Shown here one piece after another: positions 52,499 to 63,810 of a stretch of DNA of 64,000 nucleotides (the stretch's first letter is position 1; every line of letters begins with the position of its first letter). The notes under the pieces are model-generated. The model worked only from the letters and a program-made list of their open reading frames with translations, searched no databases and had not been told where the DNA came from. A program made the position numbers and the translations under genes. This DNA is from Myxocyprinus asiaticus (taxonomy: Eukaryota; Chordata; Actinopteri; Cypriniformes; Catostomidae), in contig NC_059358.1 in the NCBI RefSeq assembly GCF_019703515.2, positions 50,459,094 to 50,523,093 on the forward strand. The letters run 5' to 3'.

Positions 52499-53690
52499 AT
52501 ACAGTTGCAATCGAAATTATTCACCCCCCCCCCCCCCAGACAGTAAGGATTTACAAAGGTAAGCTTTTCTGATGACCCAGAATTTTTAAACTTTACATCT
52601 ATATCAGTTGAGTGACACATTCAAAGTCAGAGTGTGAATATATAACCTAATATTTCTAAATAGCAGGATTTTTTTTTTAAATACAGCCATGTCATAATTA
52701 TTCAACCCCTATTGTATGTAGCTGTTTCTTAAATATGTAAGGCTACACAAGTAATTGTTTTAAAACAAAATTAAGTCATCAATCTTCAATGGGACTTATT
52801 TAAGTTTTAAAATGTAAGTTTAGCGTTGTAAGCAAAAATGTATTTCTATGCAAAAAAATGCAATTAAAAATAAGCCATCTCAAAAGCTAATAGAGGAAAT
52901 TATTTCATTACACAAGAAAGGTCATGGCTAAAAGTATATTTCCAAGGCACTTCAATTTCCAATAGACAAAGTTGGCAGCACCATTCATACATTTTGTAAA
53001 TATGGTACAACAGCAACCTTCTTGGGGTGTGGAAGAAAGCAAAACTTCACCAAGGGCAATGTTGACTTGAATATTCAAGAAGTAATAGGAAAGAAGTAGG
53101 AAAGACCTCTGGAGTCCTGGAAGAAGGTTTTATAGACGTATGACACTAAACTGAAAATGAGTTTTAGACCAATGTGTCAGCAGTACGTCTGCATGTAAGA
53201 TGACAAGGTGATGACAAGAACGACACCATCCCCACAGTCAAGCATAGAGGTGGGTCAGTACTGTTATGGGGGTGTTTTGCGGCTGCAGGAAATGGTTATC
53301 CTGACTATGTGACTGACACCATGGATTCTTTCAGGTATCAGGCCATTTTGGCATGAAAAATGTGATGCCTTCAGTGTGTAAATTGAACCTCAGTGATCAC
53401 TGTACTTTCCAGCAAGACAATAACACCAAGGATACATCCAAGTTAAACCAAAATCTGGTTCAGGGATAGGTCATGGAATGTCCTTAAATGGCTCTTTCAG
53501 TCAATCATTAAAATCCCATTGCAAACCTTTGTTGGGATTTCAAGGAAGCAGTGGCAGCACAGAAACCAAAGAATGTCAATGAGCTGGAAGCTTTTGCTCA
53601 TGAGAAGTGTGTAAAAATTCTAATAGAGAGCTGTCCAAAGCCTGAGAACACTTACCTGAAACATTTATTTGCTGTTATTATCAATAACAA
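52499..53690 (+). mobile_element. Highly decayed Tc1-like element
   Basis: The left end is TACAGTTGCAATCGAAATTATTC. A plus-strand translation around 53230-53335 shows KHRGGSVLLWGCFAAAGNG, the conserved glycine-rich block of Tc1 transposases, and 53411 onward matches a FQQDN…H region with frameshifts. No right terminal repeat found; it runs into the satellite array. Confidence 0.7.
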
Positions 53691-53699
53691 TTGATTGAT

Positions 53700-54935
53700 C
53701 ATTCTTTAGCAATGCATTTCTGCCTATGAGTGTAATTAGAGAATAGTTTGTTTCATTAAAAATGTGAATTCAGATGAGAAATGACTCTAAACAACTTTCT
53801 GTTCTTACAAAGCTTTTGAATATGTGTGAGATTTCTAATCAAGTTTGCGCAGTTCTGAGTTAACTTTTAGATTTCAACATTAAAATGTCTGATTATGACT
53901 TAAAAAAATTTTCAAACATGTTGTATGATGCATTGTGAATTGTAATTCTTTTGCAATGCATAGCTGCCTATGAGTGAAATTAGAGAATAGATTGTTTCAT
54001 TAAAAAAAGTGAATTCTGATGAGAAATGACTCTAAACAACTTTCTGTTCTTAAAAAGTTGCTTTTGAAAATGTGTTAGATGTTTGATCAAGTTTGAACAG
54101 TTCTGAGTTGACTTTCAGATTTTAGCATTAAAATGTCTGATTATGTCTTAAAATGCTTTCAAACATGTTGTATGATGCATTTTGATTTGTAATTCATTCT
54201 TTTGCAATGCATATCTGCCTATGAATTAAATTAGAGAATAGTTTGTTTCATTAAAAAAGAAGTGAATGCAGATGAGAAATGACTCTAAACAACTTTCTGT
54301 TCTTAAAAAGTTGCTTTTTGAAAATGTGTGAGATGTTTGATCAAGTTTGCACAGTTCTGAGTTAACTTTCAGATTTCAGGATTAAAATGTCTATATCTTA
54401 AAATGCTTTCAAACATGTTGTATGATGCATTTTGATTTGTAATACATTCTTTTGCAATGCATATCTGCCTATGAGTGAAATTAGAGAATAGTTTGTTTCA
54501 TTAAATAAGAAGTGAATGCAGATGAGAAATGACTCTAAAAAAACTTTCTGTTCTTAAATAGTTGCTTTTGAAAATGTCAGAGAAATTTGATCAAGTTTGC
54601 GCAGTTTAGCGTTGACTTTCAGATTTCAGCATTAAAATGTCTGTTTATGTCTTAAAATGCTTTCAAACATGTTGTAATGATGCATTTTGATTTGAAATTC
54701 ATTCTTTTGCAATGCATATCTGCCTAAGAGTGAAATTAGAGAATAGTTTGTTTCATTAAAAAAGAAGTGAATGCAGATGAGAAATGACTCTAAACAACTT
54801 TCTGTTCTTAAAAAGTTGCTTTAGAAAATGTGTTAGATGTTTGATCAAGTTTACACAGTTCTGAGTTGACTTTCAGATTTCAGCATTAAAATGTCTCTTT
54901 ATGTCTTAAAATGCTTTCAAACTTGTTGTAAACAA
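53700..54935. repeat. Satellite-like tandem repeat, five copies of about 250 bp
   Basis: The landmark GCAATGCAT followed by CTGCCTA recurs at 53709, 53953, 54204, 54454 and 54709 (spacings 244, 251, 250, 255). Each unit also has GAGAATAGTTTGTTTCATTA, GATGAGAAATGACTCTAAA, and AAAATGTCT. The array stops abruptly where the Thr-coding repeat begins. Confidence 0.94.
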
Positions 54936-55215
54936 CTACAACAACATCTAGTGTGCCAATAACAGTAGTACCAACATCTACTGTGCAAAAAACAACAACA
55001 GCAGTAGTACCAATATCTACTGCACCAACATCAGGTGCACAAACATCTGCTTTGCCAACAACAACGCACCAACATCTGCTGTACAAATAACAACAGTGGC
55101 AACATTATCTACTGTGCCAACAACAGCGGCAACAACATCTGCAGCACCAACAGTGTCAACAACAACAGCAGAACCAACATCTACAGTGTCAACATCTAAT
55201 GTGCCAACAACATAA
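54936..55215 (+). repeat. Degenerate upstream part of the Thr/Ser/Pro-coding repeat
   Basis: Consists of the same ACAACA / CCAACATCTACTGTGCC units as the mucin-like exon, but reading is broken: one base is missing near 55064 (ACAACGCACC where other units have ACGGCACC) and a TAA lies at 55213-55215 in the frame of the downstream exon. Either non-coding repeat or decayed former coding sequence. Confidence 0.75.
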
Positions 55216-58200
55216 GCACCAACATCTATAGTGCAAACAACAACAACGGCACCAATATATACTGTGCAAACAACTACATCAACACCAACATATACTGTGC
55301 CAATAACAACTTCAACACCAATGTCTAGTTTGCCGATAATAACTTCAGCACCAACATTAACTCAGAAAACAACCACAACAGCAGCACCAACGTCTACTGT
55401 GCCAAGAACAACAGTGGCACCAACATCTACTGTTCCAACAACAACAGCACCAACATCTTCTGTGCCAACAACAGCAGTAGCACCATCTTCTGTGCTAACA
55501 ATAGCAGCACCAACATCTACTGTGTCAAACACAACAATAGCTCCATTAATATCTACAACACCAGAAACTACTCCAGCTATAACAACAGCAGCACCAAAAT
55601 CTACTGTATCGACAAAAACGTTAACACTATCATCTATTGTTTCAACAACACCTATAGCACCAACAGCTACTATGCCAACAACAACTAGAGCACCAACATC
55701 TACTGTGGCAACACCAACCTCTTCCTTGCATGCAATCCTTACAGCTGCACAGACTTCTAAGGTCAATGCAACAACAGCCAAGTTCAGTTCCTCCACTCAG
55801 TTAACTGCTAAAACAACAGCACTGAAAACCGATTTTGTCCCTGTGACAAAATCATCTACAAGAATACCCACTACAACTACAAAAGCTACAACTAAAACTA
55901 CTTTAACCACTACTTCAACCACCACAACAACCCATCCAACCATCAAAACCACCACTGTATCCAAAGATCCTCCTGGGCGTTCCGAAGGCTTCTTGTTTTT
56001 GAACATCCAAGTCAGACGTAATTTCATTGTAGCACTCTCTGATTCAGCAACAACTGAGTATCAAAGTCTTTCAAGAAACATCACAACAGAGGTATTTGTC
56101 AAATCAATATATATTGCATTTTCCTTTTGTAAGGCATGAAATCAAATTGAACTGTAATTCTTGTCAATTCACAGATTTTTTTATTTCTATTTTCTACAGC
56201 TGAATCGTGGATATTTGATTTTATATCCATTCACTTTCCTGAGGTGTATTATTATTCGATTCATGTAAGTTTGCAATATGAAGTGTGTAATACCATGTTT
56301 ATTATTTGTGTTCTTTTACTGTTTTATTTTATTAAACTTTTATTACTTTTTTCTCCAGCCCTGGTGTATCACGCATAAATCGTAGAGACCTGAAAGATGT
56401 CACCATTCTCTCTAATATAGTAGATGTTGAAACACAGCTGATCTTTAAAAATCAGTCAGTTGTACCAAATATAACCAATGCTGTGGAATCGCTAAGATCA
56501 GCCCTAAATGCCTCTCAAGTTTTCCTTGATATCATCCCATCAAGCATCACGGTAGGTGAGTTTCACCCACTGAGGATAGAAAAGCTCAGTTTTTCCTTTG
56601 TGAATAAATTTATTAGTGTTTTTAATCATAATTTTTAATGGAATGGTATCTATACAGCGACTTAAGCACTTTGGAATTTTAGCCATAAGTGCTGATTGGG
56701 AAGGCCAAGCATGCATAGAAAAGTGCGATTTTTCTAAAATAAAATTATTTCTGTGCTTTTGATAATCTATGCAATTACTGTAGCTGTTAATTCTAGACAC
56801 ACATGTTTCTGATCTCAACGGGACAGCCCATGTGTTTTTTTTTTTTTATATATAATCTAATATGTACACTACCAGTCAAAATTTGACACACCTACTTCCT
56901 AATTATTAATATTTTTCCAAATTTTAGAATAACATAGGTTAAGACTTTTATTTAATAATACAAATTGAAAGTATTATGGGAATTATGTAGTGACCCCAAA
57001 AATGTGAAACAAATCAAAACTATCTTATATCTGAGCTCATGTGTCTAGATTTCAGCTCTGCACACTCTGTTCATTCTCTCAATCAACATTATATGGTGCT
57101 TCATCCTGAAATGCTTCTTAAACTGTATTGAAGGCGTTTACATATGTGCTGCACACTTGCTTGTGGCTTCTTCACCATCCAGTTCAAACCTATTTTAAAA
57201 GAAACAAAAGAAACAAAGAAATGAAATGTGCATGAACAATTTATATTTGTCTACAAGTTTAAATTCAGACAAATGCGTACAATGCTACACGAAAGCTTAA
57301 ATAATATGTTGCTCTGACCCCACTCACCCTAGTATCAGAGCTATGATGCAGTTTTATTCCTCGTGAATTAAATTCTAACCCCACCTAAAGGTTGTTTTCA
57401 TGACAATGAACCATCTTGTTTACTGCCAGCTGTGCACAGGAATCAATCAACTTTTGAGCGTGTGACACTCTTTTCCCCAATATTGTGACTCCTGTGTTAG
57501 TAGATTTATACCAACAAAAACAAAAAAAAGAATTTTGAAACATTTTAAACCAAATTATGTTATTATGAAACAGCATGAAGACATATTTAAGATTCTGCAC
57601 TATTTCTAAGTCACTAATCAAGTCAGTTAGTGATATTTGTTTATGAGAACTCTGATTTCTTTGTTTCCATTGAAGCACACACGATTCTTTTTGGTACATT
57701 CTCAAATCATGGTAGGGAACATGATCATCAGGTTTTGTTCAGGCAGTCACTAAAGCAAAAGAAACAAACCAAATACTGAGACGTTCTCGAATTCATGTTA
57801 ATTTTTTCAATAAAAATTTTCACTCAAATGGTTATGCTGATAATATAATTTGCAAAATGTAAAAAGAAAAAAAGTAGAATAGTATAATTTTCACATTTGG
57901 ACTTCCAGACTTCACTGTAAATGTCACTTTAAATGTGGCTCCTCTACTTCATGGTGTAAAGATGCCTCTGGATTCCTTGAACCCACAGTTTGTTTTCTCA
58001 TGATCAAAGTCTTGTGGGTTCTGGTTATAGTAGGATGTTGGGAGCAGTATAGAAACATTATTAGCTACCTGAGATTTTAGCCATTCTGTGTATGAATTCA
58101 TAAGAAAATGTGACTTGATCGGAAGACTTGGTCATAGAAGCCACAAGTGCCAGCACATTAATGAAAGTGTTACCCATGCAACAAATTATGATTATTAATA

Positions 58201-58400
58201 AGTTAATGGGTTTATGTCCTAATTATTTTATACTTTTCACAGTGGCAAGAAATGATACTGCAACAACATCTGCACCAAATACAACTATCATGACAACAAA
58301 CATCCCTACTGCCCTCACAACATCCAGCACATCTTTTCTGAAGACCAGTGTAATGCAAATTATCTGCTTCATGTTTCTTGTTCTTCTCATTTGCTCATAA
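55216..58400 (+). CDS. Mucin-like protein: Thr/Ser/Pro repeats, SEA-like domain, probable GPI anchor (5' incomplete)
   Basis: Proposed exons: up to 56091, 56200-56264, 56359-56555, 58243-58400. The last three introns are GT-AG and phases fit (0, 2, 1), giving 431 residues from the first in-frame codon to TAA. Residues 1-250: tandem decamer-like units such as TTTAPTSTVP, over half Thr/Ser/Pro, a likely O-glycosylated stalk. Residues 255-375: SEA-like domain (FLFLNIQVRRNFIVALSDS, EYQSLSRNITTE, then hydrophobic strand, NITNAVESLRSALN). The canonical GSVVV self-cleavage site is not visible. End: short Thr-rich linker, then VMQIICFMFLVLLICS with no charged tail, as in a GPI-attachment signal. No signal peptide or start ATG found; no acceptor is evident before exon 1. 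It may be the 3' end of a larger gene or a pseudogene. Function unknown. Confidence 0.6.
56200..56264 (+). CDS. Mucin-like gene, small SEA exon
   Basis: Acceptor ATTTTCTACAG, donor CAT|GTAAGT. Encodes LNRGYLILYPFTFLRCIIIR, the hydrophobic middle of the SEA-like fold. Its 65 bases leave phase 2, completed by the first C of the next exon. Confidence 0.65.
56359..56555 (+). CDS. Mucin-like gene, C-terminal SEA exon
   Basis: Acceptor TTTTCTCCAG. Two donors are possible; the later one (GTAG|GTGAGT) leaves one base and restores frame into the last exon, so it is preferred. Encodes PGVSRINRRDLKDV, VDVETQLIFKN, and VVPNITNAVESLRSALNASQ, typical of the second half of SEA domains; two potential N-glycosylation sites (NQS, NAS). 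Confidence 0.65.
56556..58242. other. Intron of the mucin-like gene
   Basis: No coding signal. 56862-56960 begins with CACTACCAGTCAAAATTTGACACACC, resembling a Tc1-family terminal repeat, but no matching right end is evident. Confidence 0.5.
58243..58400 (+). CDS. Mucin-like gene, last exon (Thr-rich linker and hydrophobic tail)
   Basis: Acceptor TACTTTTCACAG. Encodes 52 residues: NDTATTSAPNTT, TTNIPTALTTSSTSF, then the hydrophobic VMQIICFMFLVLLICS and TAA. AATAAA follows 8 bases after the stop (58408-58413). Confidence 0.65.
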
Positions 58401-58407
58401 ACAGCCG

Positions 58408-58413
58408 AATAAA
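58408..58413 (+). terminator. Polyadenylation signal of the mucin-like gene
   Basis: AATAAA 8 bases after the stop codon; an unusually short 3' UTR if used. Another AATAAA lies near 58499. Confidence 0.55.
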
Positions 58414-58639
58414 TCATGACACTGAGCAGAATTCAGTTTAACTACACACAGCACCTTAAGGAATGATGCTTTCTAAAAACGAATTTACTAATTTATAAAA
58501 TAAATACTTTTACTCACAATGATCTTCAAATGGTTTTTTTTAGTTTAAATTTGTTTTAATATAAATTATTTTAAAAGTGTTTTAAGTGTGAAGTGCCAAC
58601 AGCCATTGTACATTACTATAATGATTGTATACTGTATAA

Positions 58640-58720
58640 AATAAATTATTTACTGTATAATATATATAAAAAATTATATATAAAATATATATATTGTGTG
58701 TGTGTGTGTGTGTAGTGGTT
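58640..58720. repeat. AT-rich tract with (TG)n microsatellite
   Basis: TATATATAAAAAATTATATATAAAATATATATATTGTGTGTGTGTGTG; again a TA block joined to a TG block. Confidence 0.9.
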
Positions 58721-61440
58721 AAATCCATATGATTGGATTGGACTGAGAACGTATAACATTACCTAAAATAAAAAATATGTTCAAGAAATGTGCAGCAATT
58801 TATTAACATTTTTATTTTAAAAATAAAGAATTAAAAAAGGCTGACATTATTCCTTTAAGAATATCTAATGTACCCAAAAATGATCTGTCATCATTTGCTC
58901 ATCATCCTTATGTCATTCAAACAATCCTTGATGCAGTTTTTAAATTTCAGTCTTTTTATTTATTTGCATGTATATCATTCTGTCATTGTATATTTTTGAT
59001 TGATTTTGTAAAGCACTTTGGGTCAACTTCTGTTGCTTTTATATGTGCTACATAAATAAAGTTTGACTTAACTGCCTTGGAAGGCTCTTTAAAGTCCTCT
59101 TCTACAGTGGGGGGAGAAAGCAGACACACTCCCAGAGAAAACCTTCCATTTAGAAAATGACTCTTTTTGACCACTAAATGTAACTAGCATTCTCACTGGT
59201 TGAAATATAGAGATTTATGGAAACAGACCAACTTTATTGAAAGAAACTAGTAGAAACCTTATATATTTCAACAGTTATCTACGTGATGGTGACAAAAATG
59301 GGGAAAAGGTCACTAATGACCAATATGACCTTGAGTTTGAGATACAGGATCCTAGTCTATTTCGGGACTGACATTTGGAAGTTCTTGGATCCAGTGATCT
59401 TCCCTGATACAACCCCTAATCTCATACTTAATTTTAGGTTCAGGCAAATGTAAACAAACTTAGACTGTCTGTAATCCACACCCCACAGAACAAAGAATCC
59501 CACTAAAACTCTGGTTAGAAAACATCCCCATCACAGTGATAGAAGACCAAGCACAATGGGAAAGTGTCACTGACATTTCCCACCAAGCAGATTGCAAAGC
59601 CACACAATAACAGTTTAACATCAAGGTTAGAATGGGAGTAGGCCTTATTATAGGACGCTGGTTATCGACGTCATGGTGAGTAAAAAAGAAAGTCACCAAG
59701 GATGAGACCCATAGCGTAAGAGGTGTAGGGGGAATTGGTACAGACAGAAGCTTTTTCAACCAGCAATTGTTTAAGGGTTAGAGTTTATGTTGTCTGTTTG
59801 GTCATGCAAAAGCTTTTAGGGAGTCATTTCTGGTAGTGTCTTGATGCTTAGTATCTGCCAGTCATGACTCTTGACATTTCTTTCAGGTTGTCCTGGGGTA
59901 ACTTGTTTGTGGTGTTAATGATCAGGGGTATGACTGGTAGGTTTCTGCCTCCTTGTGTCCACTAGAGCAATGTACTATGGGAGGTGGTCTAGGGCTGACA
60001 GATCTTAAATTGAGCCTGAGTCTTCTATGGTGATTAGCACTGCTCACACAACAGCACATTTTTGTGTTGTATGACACAGCATTACACAAACTTTCTTGGG
60101 GGGGGGGGAGTTTTTTTGTATCTGAATATTCAGCTAGGTGAGAACAGATTAAGCTTTGTTTAAGATGGAAGGGATGGTGGATTAGCACTTTGTTTTGTCT
60201 GGCCTGAAAGCGTTACGTGCAATGTTAAACAAATATTTTGAGTAGTTTTTGGTTTTAACAAATATTGGAGAGCACAAACAAAACTTTTTAGATTGCTAGG
60301 AGTTATTTTTATTGTACAGATTCCAAAAAATTGTAATAGAAATAAACCAGAATAAAAAAAAAATTAAGGTGTGTTAGGGCAGTCTGATCTCTTAATTCAA
60401 GTATCATGTAGTTTGGTAGGATCTTAAGACAAATCACAAAAATGTTAATCGGATCAAGCCAGATCAAAACAATGTGAGGTATGGTAAGGGTAGTTTTATT
60501 ACTTCATATAAATAGCATGTTAGTTGGTGTATTTTAAATCAAATAACAAAGTGAGTCTAATTTTTGATGATTCTAAAACACTAAAAGAGTCTTTTAGACC
60601 AAATAACTTTTCTTAATGCCGGTTTTATTCAGCTTTTAAAAAAATATTAGAAGATGAGCCAGACCCAAAAATCCATTATGGGCCACCTTAAAGGGTGTCT
60701 AGTAAGAGTTGAGTCCGAAATGCCTTAGGATCCTGGTGTACACTAATGATGTGTCTCAAATATTTGATATTATGAAATCAAATAAAGGTTTTGGAGTCTC
60801 CACTAACGAATGGTTTAGTTGAATCAGGAGTGTTTGTATAGGGAGATATTCAAAATGTGTAGTGTTGGGGACCTGGGACATTTTTGGGAATCACTGCACT
60901 ACATCAACAAATCCAATAACAGTTCATCTCTAAATCTGATGATACATTCTATGTGAACAACACTGCTAACAATTGTACTCTAAATCTGCAGAAAACAATT
61001 CTCTCCTAATAGTAAACAACTCCTAATTGAACTCTAAATCTACAACTAACATCTTCTAGTACAATCAACAGCTCTGCTGTAAATTTAATGCACTAAACTT
61101 CACACAGTCAAGGATTTAGGGATCTCTCTCTCCCATAGGCAGGCATTGAAACTGGGCGCCGCCGCTATAGTGTCAAACAGTTGTACATACTAAACAGTAT
61201 TGCCAATAGTTTCTCAATTATCAAGCCATTATTTTTTATTAAGACCAAAAGTTGTTTAGTTTTCATTGATGGAATAATAACAATCATAACAACAACGATA
61301 ATAGTATTCATAGTATTTATTAAGCGCATTTCTAGACACAGATGAAAGACAGCCGTTCACAGAGTGTAACAGCAAAGGCTGTCCGTTTAACGGGTCACTA
61401 CATGAAACCAGATAGAATGAATGCAAGTCGGTGACACAGT
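58721..61440. other. Intergenic DNA, no gene recognised
   Basis: AT-rich, no credible coding frame. At 59004-59070 the sequence TTGTAAAGCACTTTGGGTCA … GTGCTACATAAATAAAGTTTGACTT resembles the 3' tail common to several fish LINE/SINE families. A G run of about 10 lies at 60098. Confidence 0.55.
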
Positions 61441-61860
61441 GTTAACTCCTGTTTTTGTTTAACCACAGGGTGGCAGTCTACACAATGCGAGTCTATGGAA
61501 AAATGTTTGTCTGTGGGTGGCCGCTATTCCGAAGGTGCTGGCACTCTGGGAGTCAGGCCCGCCTGGGGGTTTTCAGGGTGGCCGAGAACGCCAGCGTTGG
61601 CCCCGTGACTCTGGGAGGTACGCTTGCAGAGATACGGGGCTTCGCTATGGATCGCACCATGTATGATGCGGGCCGTAGCGAGAATTGACAGCTGGATTCT
61701 AAGTCCAGCGAGGGTGGGTTTCCCGGGGGCGCCCCGGTGGATCGTGCTAGGAGCGCGTTTTGGGGCGTTTGGAGTCGACTGGTGTAGGTGTGCAGGGAGC
61801 GTTTTTGGGGGCCCATGGCAGACTTGGGGTCAGGCCTTAGGATATAGAGATGTATAGTCT
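61440..61860. other. GC- and CpG-rich segment in AT-rich surroundings
   Basis: Base composition changes sharply (GGGGGCGCCCCGGTGG, GGCGTTTGGAGTCGAC). Open frames run on both strands but resemble nothing I recognise, and none has codon-like conservation signs. It directly precedes the 178-bp tandem repeat and may belong to the same repeat family. Confidence 0.4.
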
Positions 61861-62000
61861 ATAGACGCCATCGTCTATAACTTTGGTTCCGTTGACCCGA
61901 TTTGGTTGAAACTTTGCACACGTGTTCTATGTGAGATCCTCTATTTATATCTGAATGGTTTTGACCTAGATCAGTCTCAAGAGTTATGATTTAGACTTAA

Positions 62001-62530
62001 AAACGTACTACAGAGGCCCACTACAGGCCTAACTAAATAGACCCAGTTTTTAGTGTAATAAAATGGGTTCCCCGGGGGCTCGGCACACAAATTTGTACTA
62101 TGTGTCTCGTGGGAAGACCCCGATAGCGTGTGCAAAGCTTGGGAACGATCACTCATTCGTGGCCAACATGGCGGTCTAAAACGTACTACAGAGGCCTACT
62201 ATAGGCCTAACTACATTGACCCTGTTTTTAGTGTAATAAAATGGGTTCCCTTGGGGCTAGGCACACAAAACTGTAATATGTGTCTCGTGGGAAGACTCCG
62301 ATAGCGTGCGCAAAGGTTGAGAACATTCGCTCGTTCGATGCCAACGTGGTTGGCTAAAACATACTAAAGAGGCCCACTATAGGCCTAACTAAATCAACCC
62401 TGTTTTTAGTGTAGTAAAATGGGTTCCCCTGGGGCAAGGAATACAAAACTGTAATATGTGTCTCGTGGGAAGACACCAATAGCGTGTGCAAAGTTTGGGA
62501 ACAATCGCTCAGTCGTAGCCTACATGGCAT
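62001..62530. repeat. Three-copy 178-bp tandem repeat
   Basis: Units start at 62001, 62179 and 62357 (AAACGTACTACAGAGGCC, with AAACATACTAAAGAGGCC in the third). Each holds TAGTGTAATAAAATGGGTTC, CACACAAA, TATGTGTCTCGTGGGAAGAC and GATAGCGTG. Spacing is exactly 178 bases both times. Confidence 0.94.
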
Positions 62531-63560
62531 AAAGGAATATGTCTAATTGTACTAAAGCTTATAGAGCAGTATCGAGGCTCCATCTGGTGGTCATTTAAAG
62601 CAACTTCATCTTCTCCTGTATAAAGTCAGCAACAGACTGCTGTATTTTATTCCTACTCTAAGGATATAAATAACAAATAAAATAAGTGAACCCAAGTAAA
62701 TAGAGCAAGACCTGTCATAACTCTGTGGCAATAGTTGTTAGTACCCAAACTGGTTTAATGTACTCTTTTTCCACTGCAGTGCAAATTGCAAAACCTTACT
62801 TGTTTCAGGGCATGCATTGCAAAATACAAACGCGTTGCCATGATATCAGGAATCTCTTCAGAATTTTAAATCTGCACTGTCTTGATCGGTACCGGCCTCG
62901 CCCTGGGCCCTGGCAAGCCGTAGCAATGGACTCGCGGCGTGCGTTTTCCGAGGCTGGCTCCTTGAGGGGGCGTGGCCAGAGGCGTGTCCTCTGGCATGCG
63001 GATGCGGCCCGTGACCCTGGATGCCTGGCAGCAGGTTTGATGCAAGTTTTTTTGATAACATATAAAAACACAAATTATGAGCTAATCCTGTATTTTTAAG
63101 AAAAAGAAAGAGAGCCTTACAACATTCGCTCATTTTCTCACTCATCCCTAAAATAAAGCAATATGATTATGATTTTAAATGTTTACATTTTATTTGAATG
63201 TTTAAATGAACTATTTAAACACCTATAAATGACTACAAATATAAACACTTTGCAATATAAAACAGAAAACAATAAAAAGGAAAATATATAAAATCAGCAT
63301 GTTTTAAAACATTGCTGTGAAATAAAGATTTTAAGCAGCATAAATTACATTAAAAAAAACATTGTACACAATGAACAGGTACATAGTTGGTATTTTTTCT
63401 TTTAGATTTCTTTTGCATGTATTTTTAATCTTCAATTGTATTGATAAATCATTAATATTTCAGATGAATGTCTGTTTAGTGGATGCCCCCACTTTGTGCT
63501 CATTCCGGATTACCAGAAAGATGATACCTTGTCTTAAAATTATAATGTTTATTTAAAAGG
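62531..63560. other. Intergenic DNA with a short GC-rich island (62885-63035)
   Basis: An island reading GGTACCGGCCTCGCCCTGGG … GAGGGGGCGTGGCC stands out from AT-rich flanks. No gene recognised. Confidence 0.45.
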
Positions 63561-63568
63561 AGTAATAA

Positions 63569-63810
63569 ATGAAGGAACTGGAGGAAATGAAAAGTAATAT
63601 GGAGAAGACTCGGAGTGAAGAGCAGATCCTCAGTTCAGAAGTGACCAGGTTCTACACTGGAACTCAGTCCCATCCAGAAAAAGGCCTGCAAAGAGGATGT
63701 GGACAAGGCACTGGAGCCCTTTTGGCCAAATAAAAGATGCCAGGGAGATGACTGAAAGGCAGCAAGCCTTTAACTACATGGAAAAACTACAAATAAAAAA
63801 GAAAAAAAAG
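63569..63810 (+). pseudogene. Short frame-shifted coding-like remnant (coiled-coil type)
   Basis: Three frames in succession give protein-like sequence: KELEEMKSNMEKTRSEEQ… (63572-63660), then LSPIQKKACKEDVDKALEPF (about 63664-63723), then REMTERQQAFNYMEKLQ (about 63742-63794), followed by a Lys-coding A-rich run. The charged, helical composition and consistent style suggest one former coding region with two frameshifts. I do not recognise the family; chance is possible. Confidence 0.3.

Noticed and set aside
53700..54935. CRISPR-like array
   Set aside because: Units are 250 bp contiguous tandem copies with no spacers, in a vertebrate context; this is a satellite.
54886..56027. Antisense Val/Gly-rich open frames opposite the mucin repeat
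   Set aside because: Shadow of the ACA-rich sense repeat (TGT read on the other strand). The sense strand has splice sites and a domain.
61455..61688. Possible 77-residue protein in the GC-rich island
   Set aside because: No recognisable motif; GC-rich DNA stays open by chance and both strands are open.
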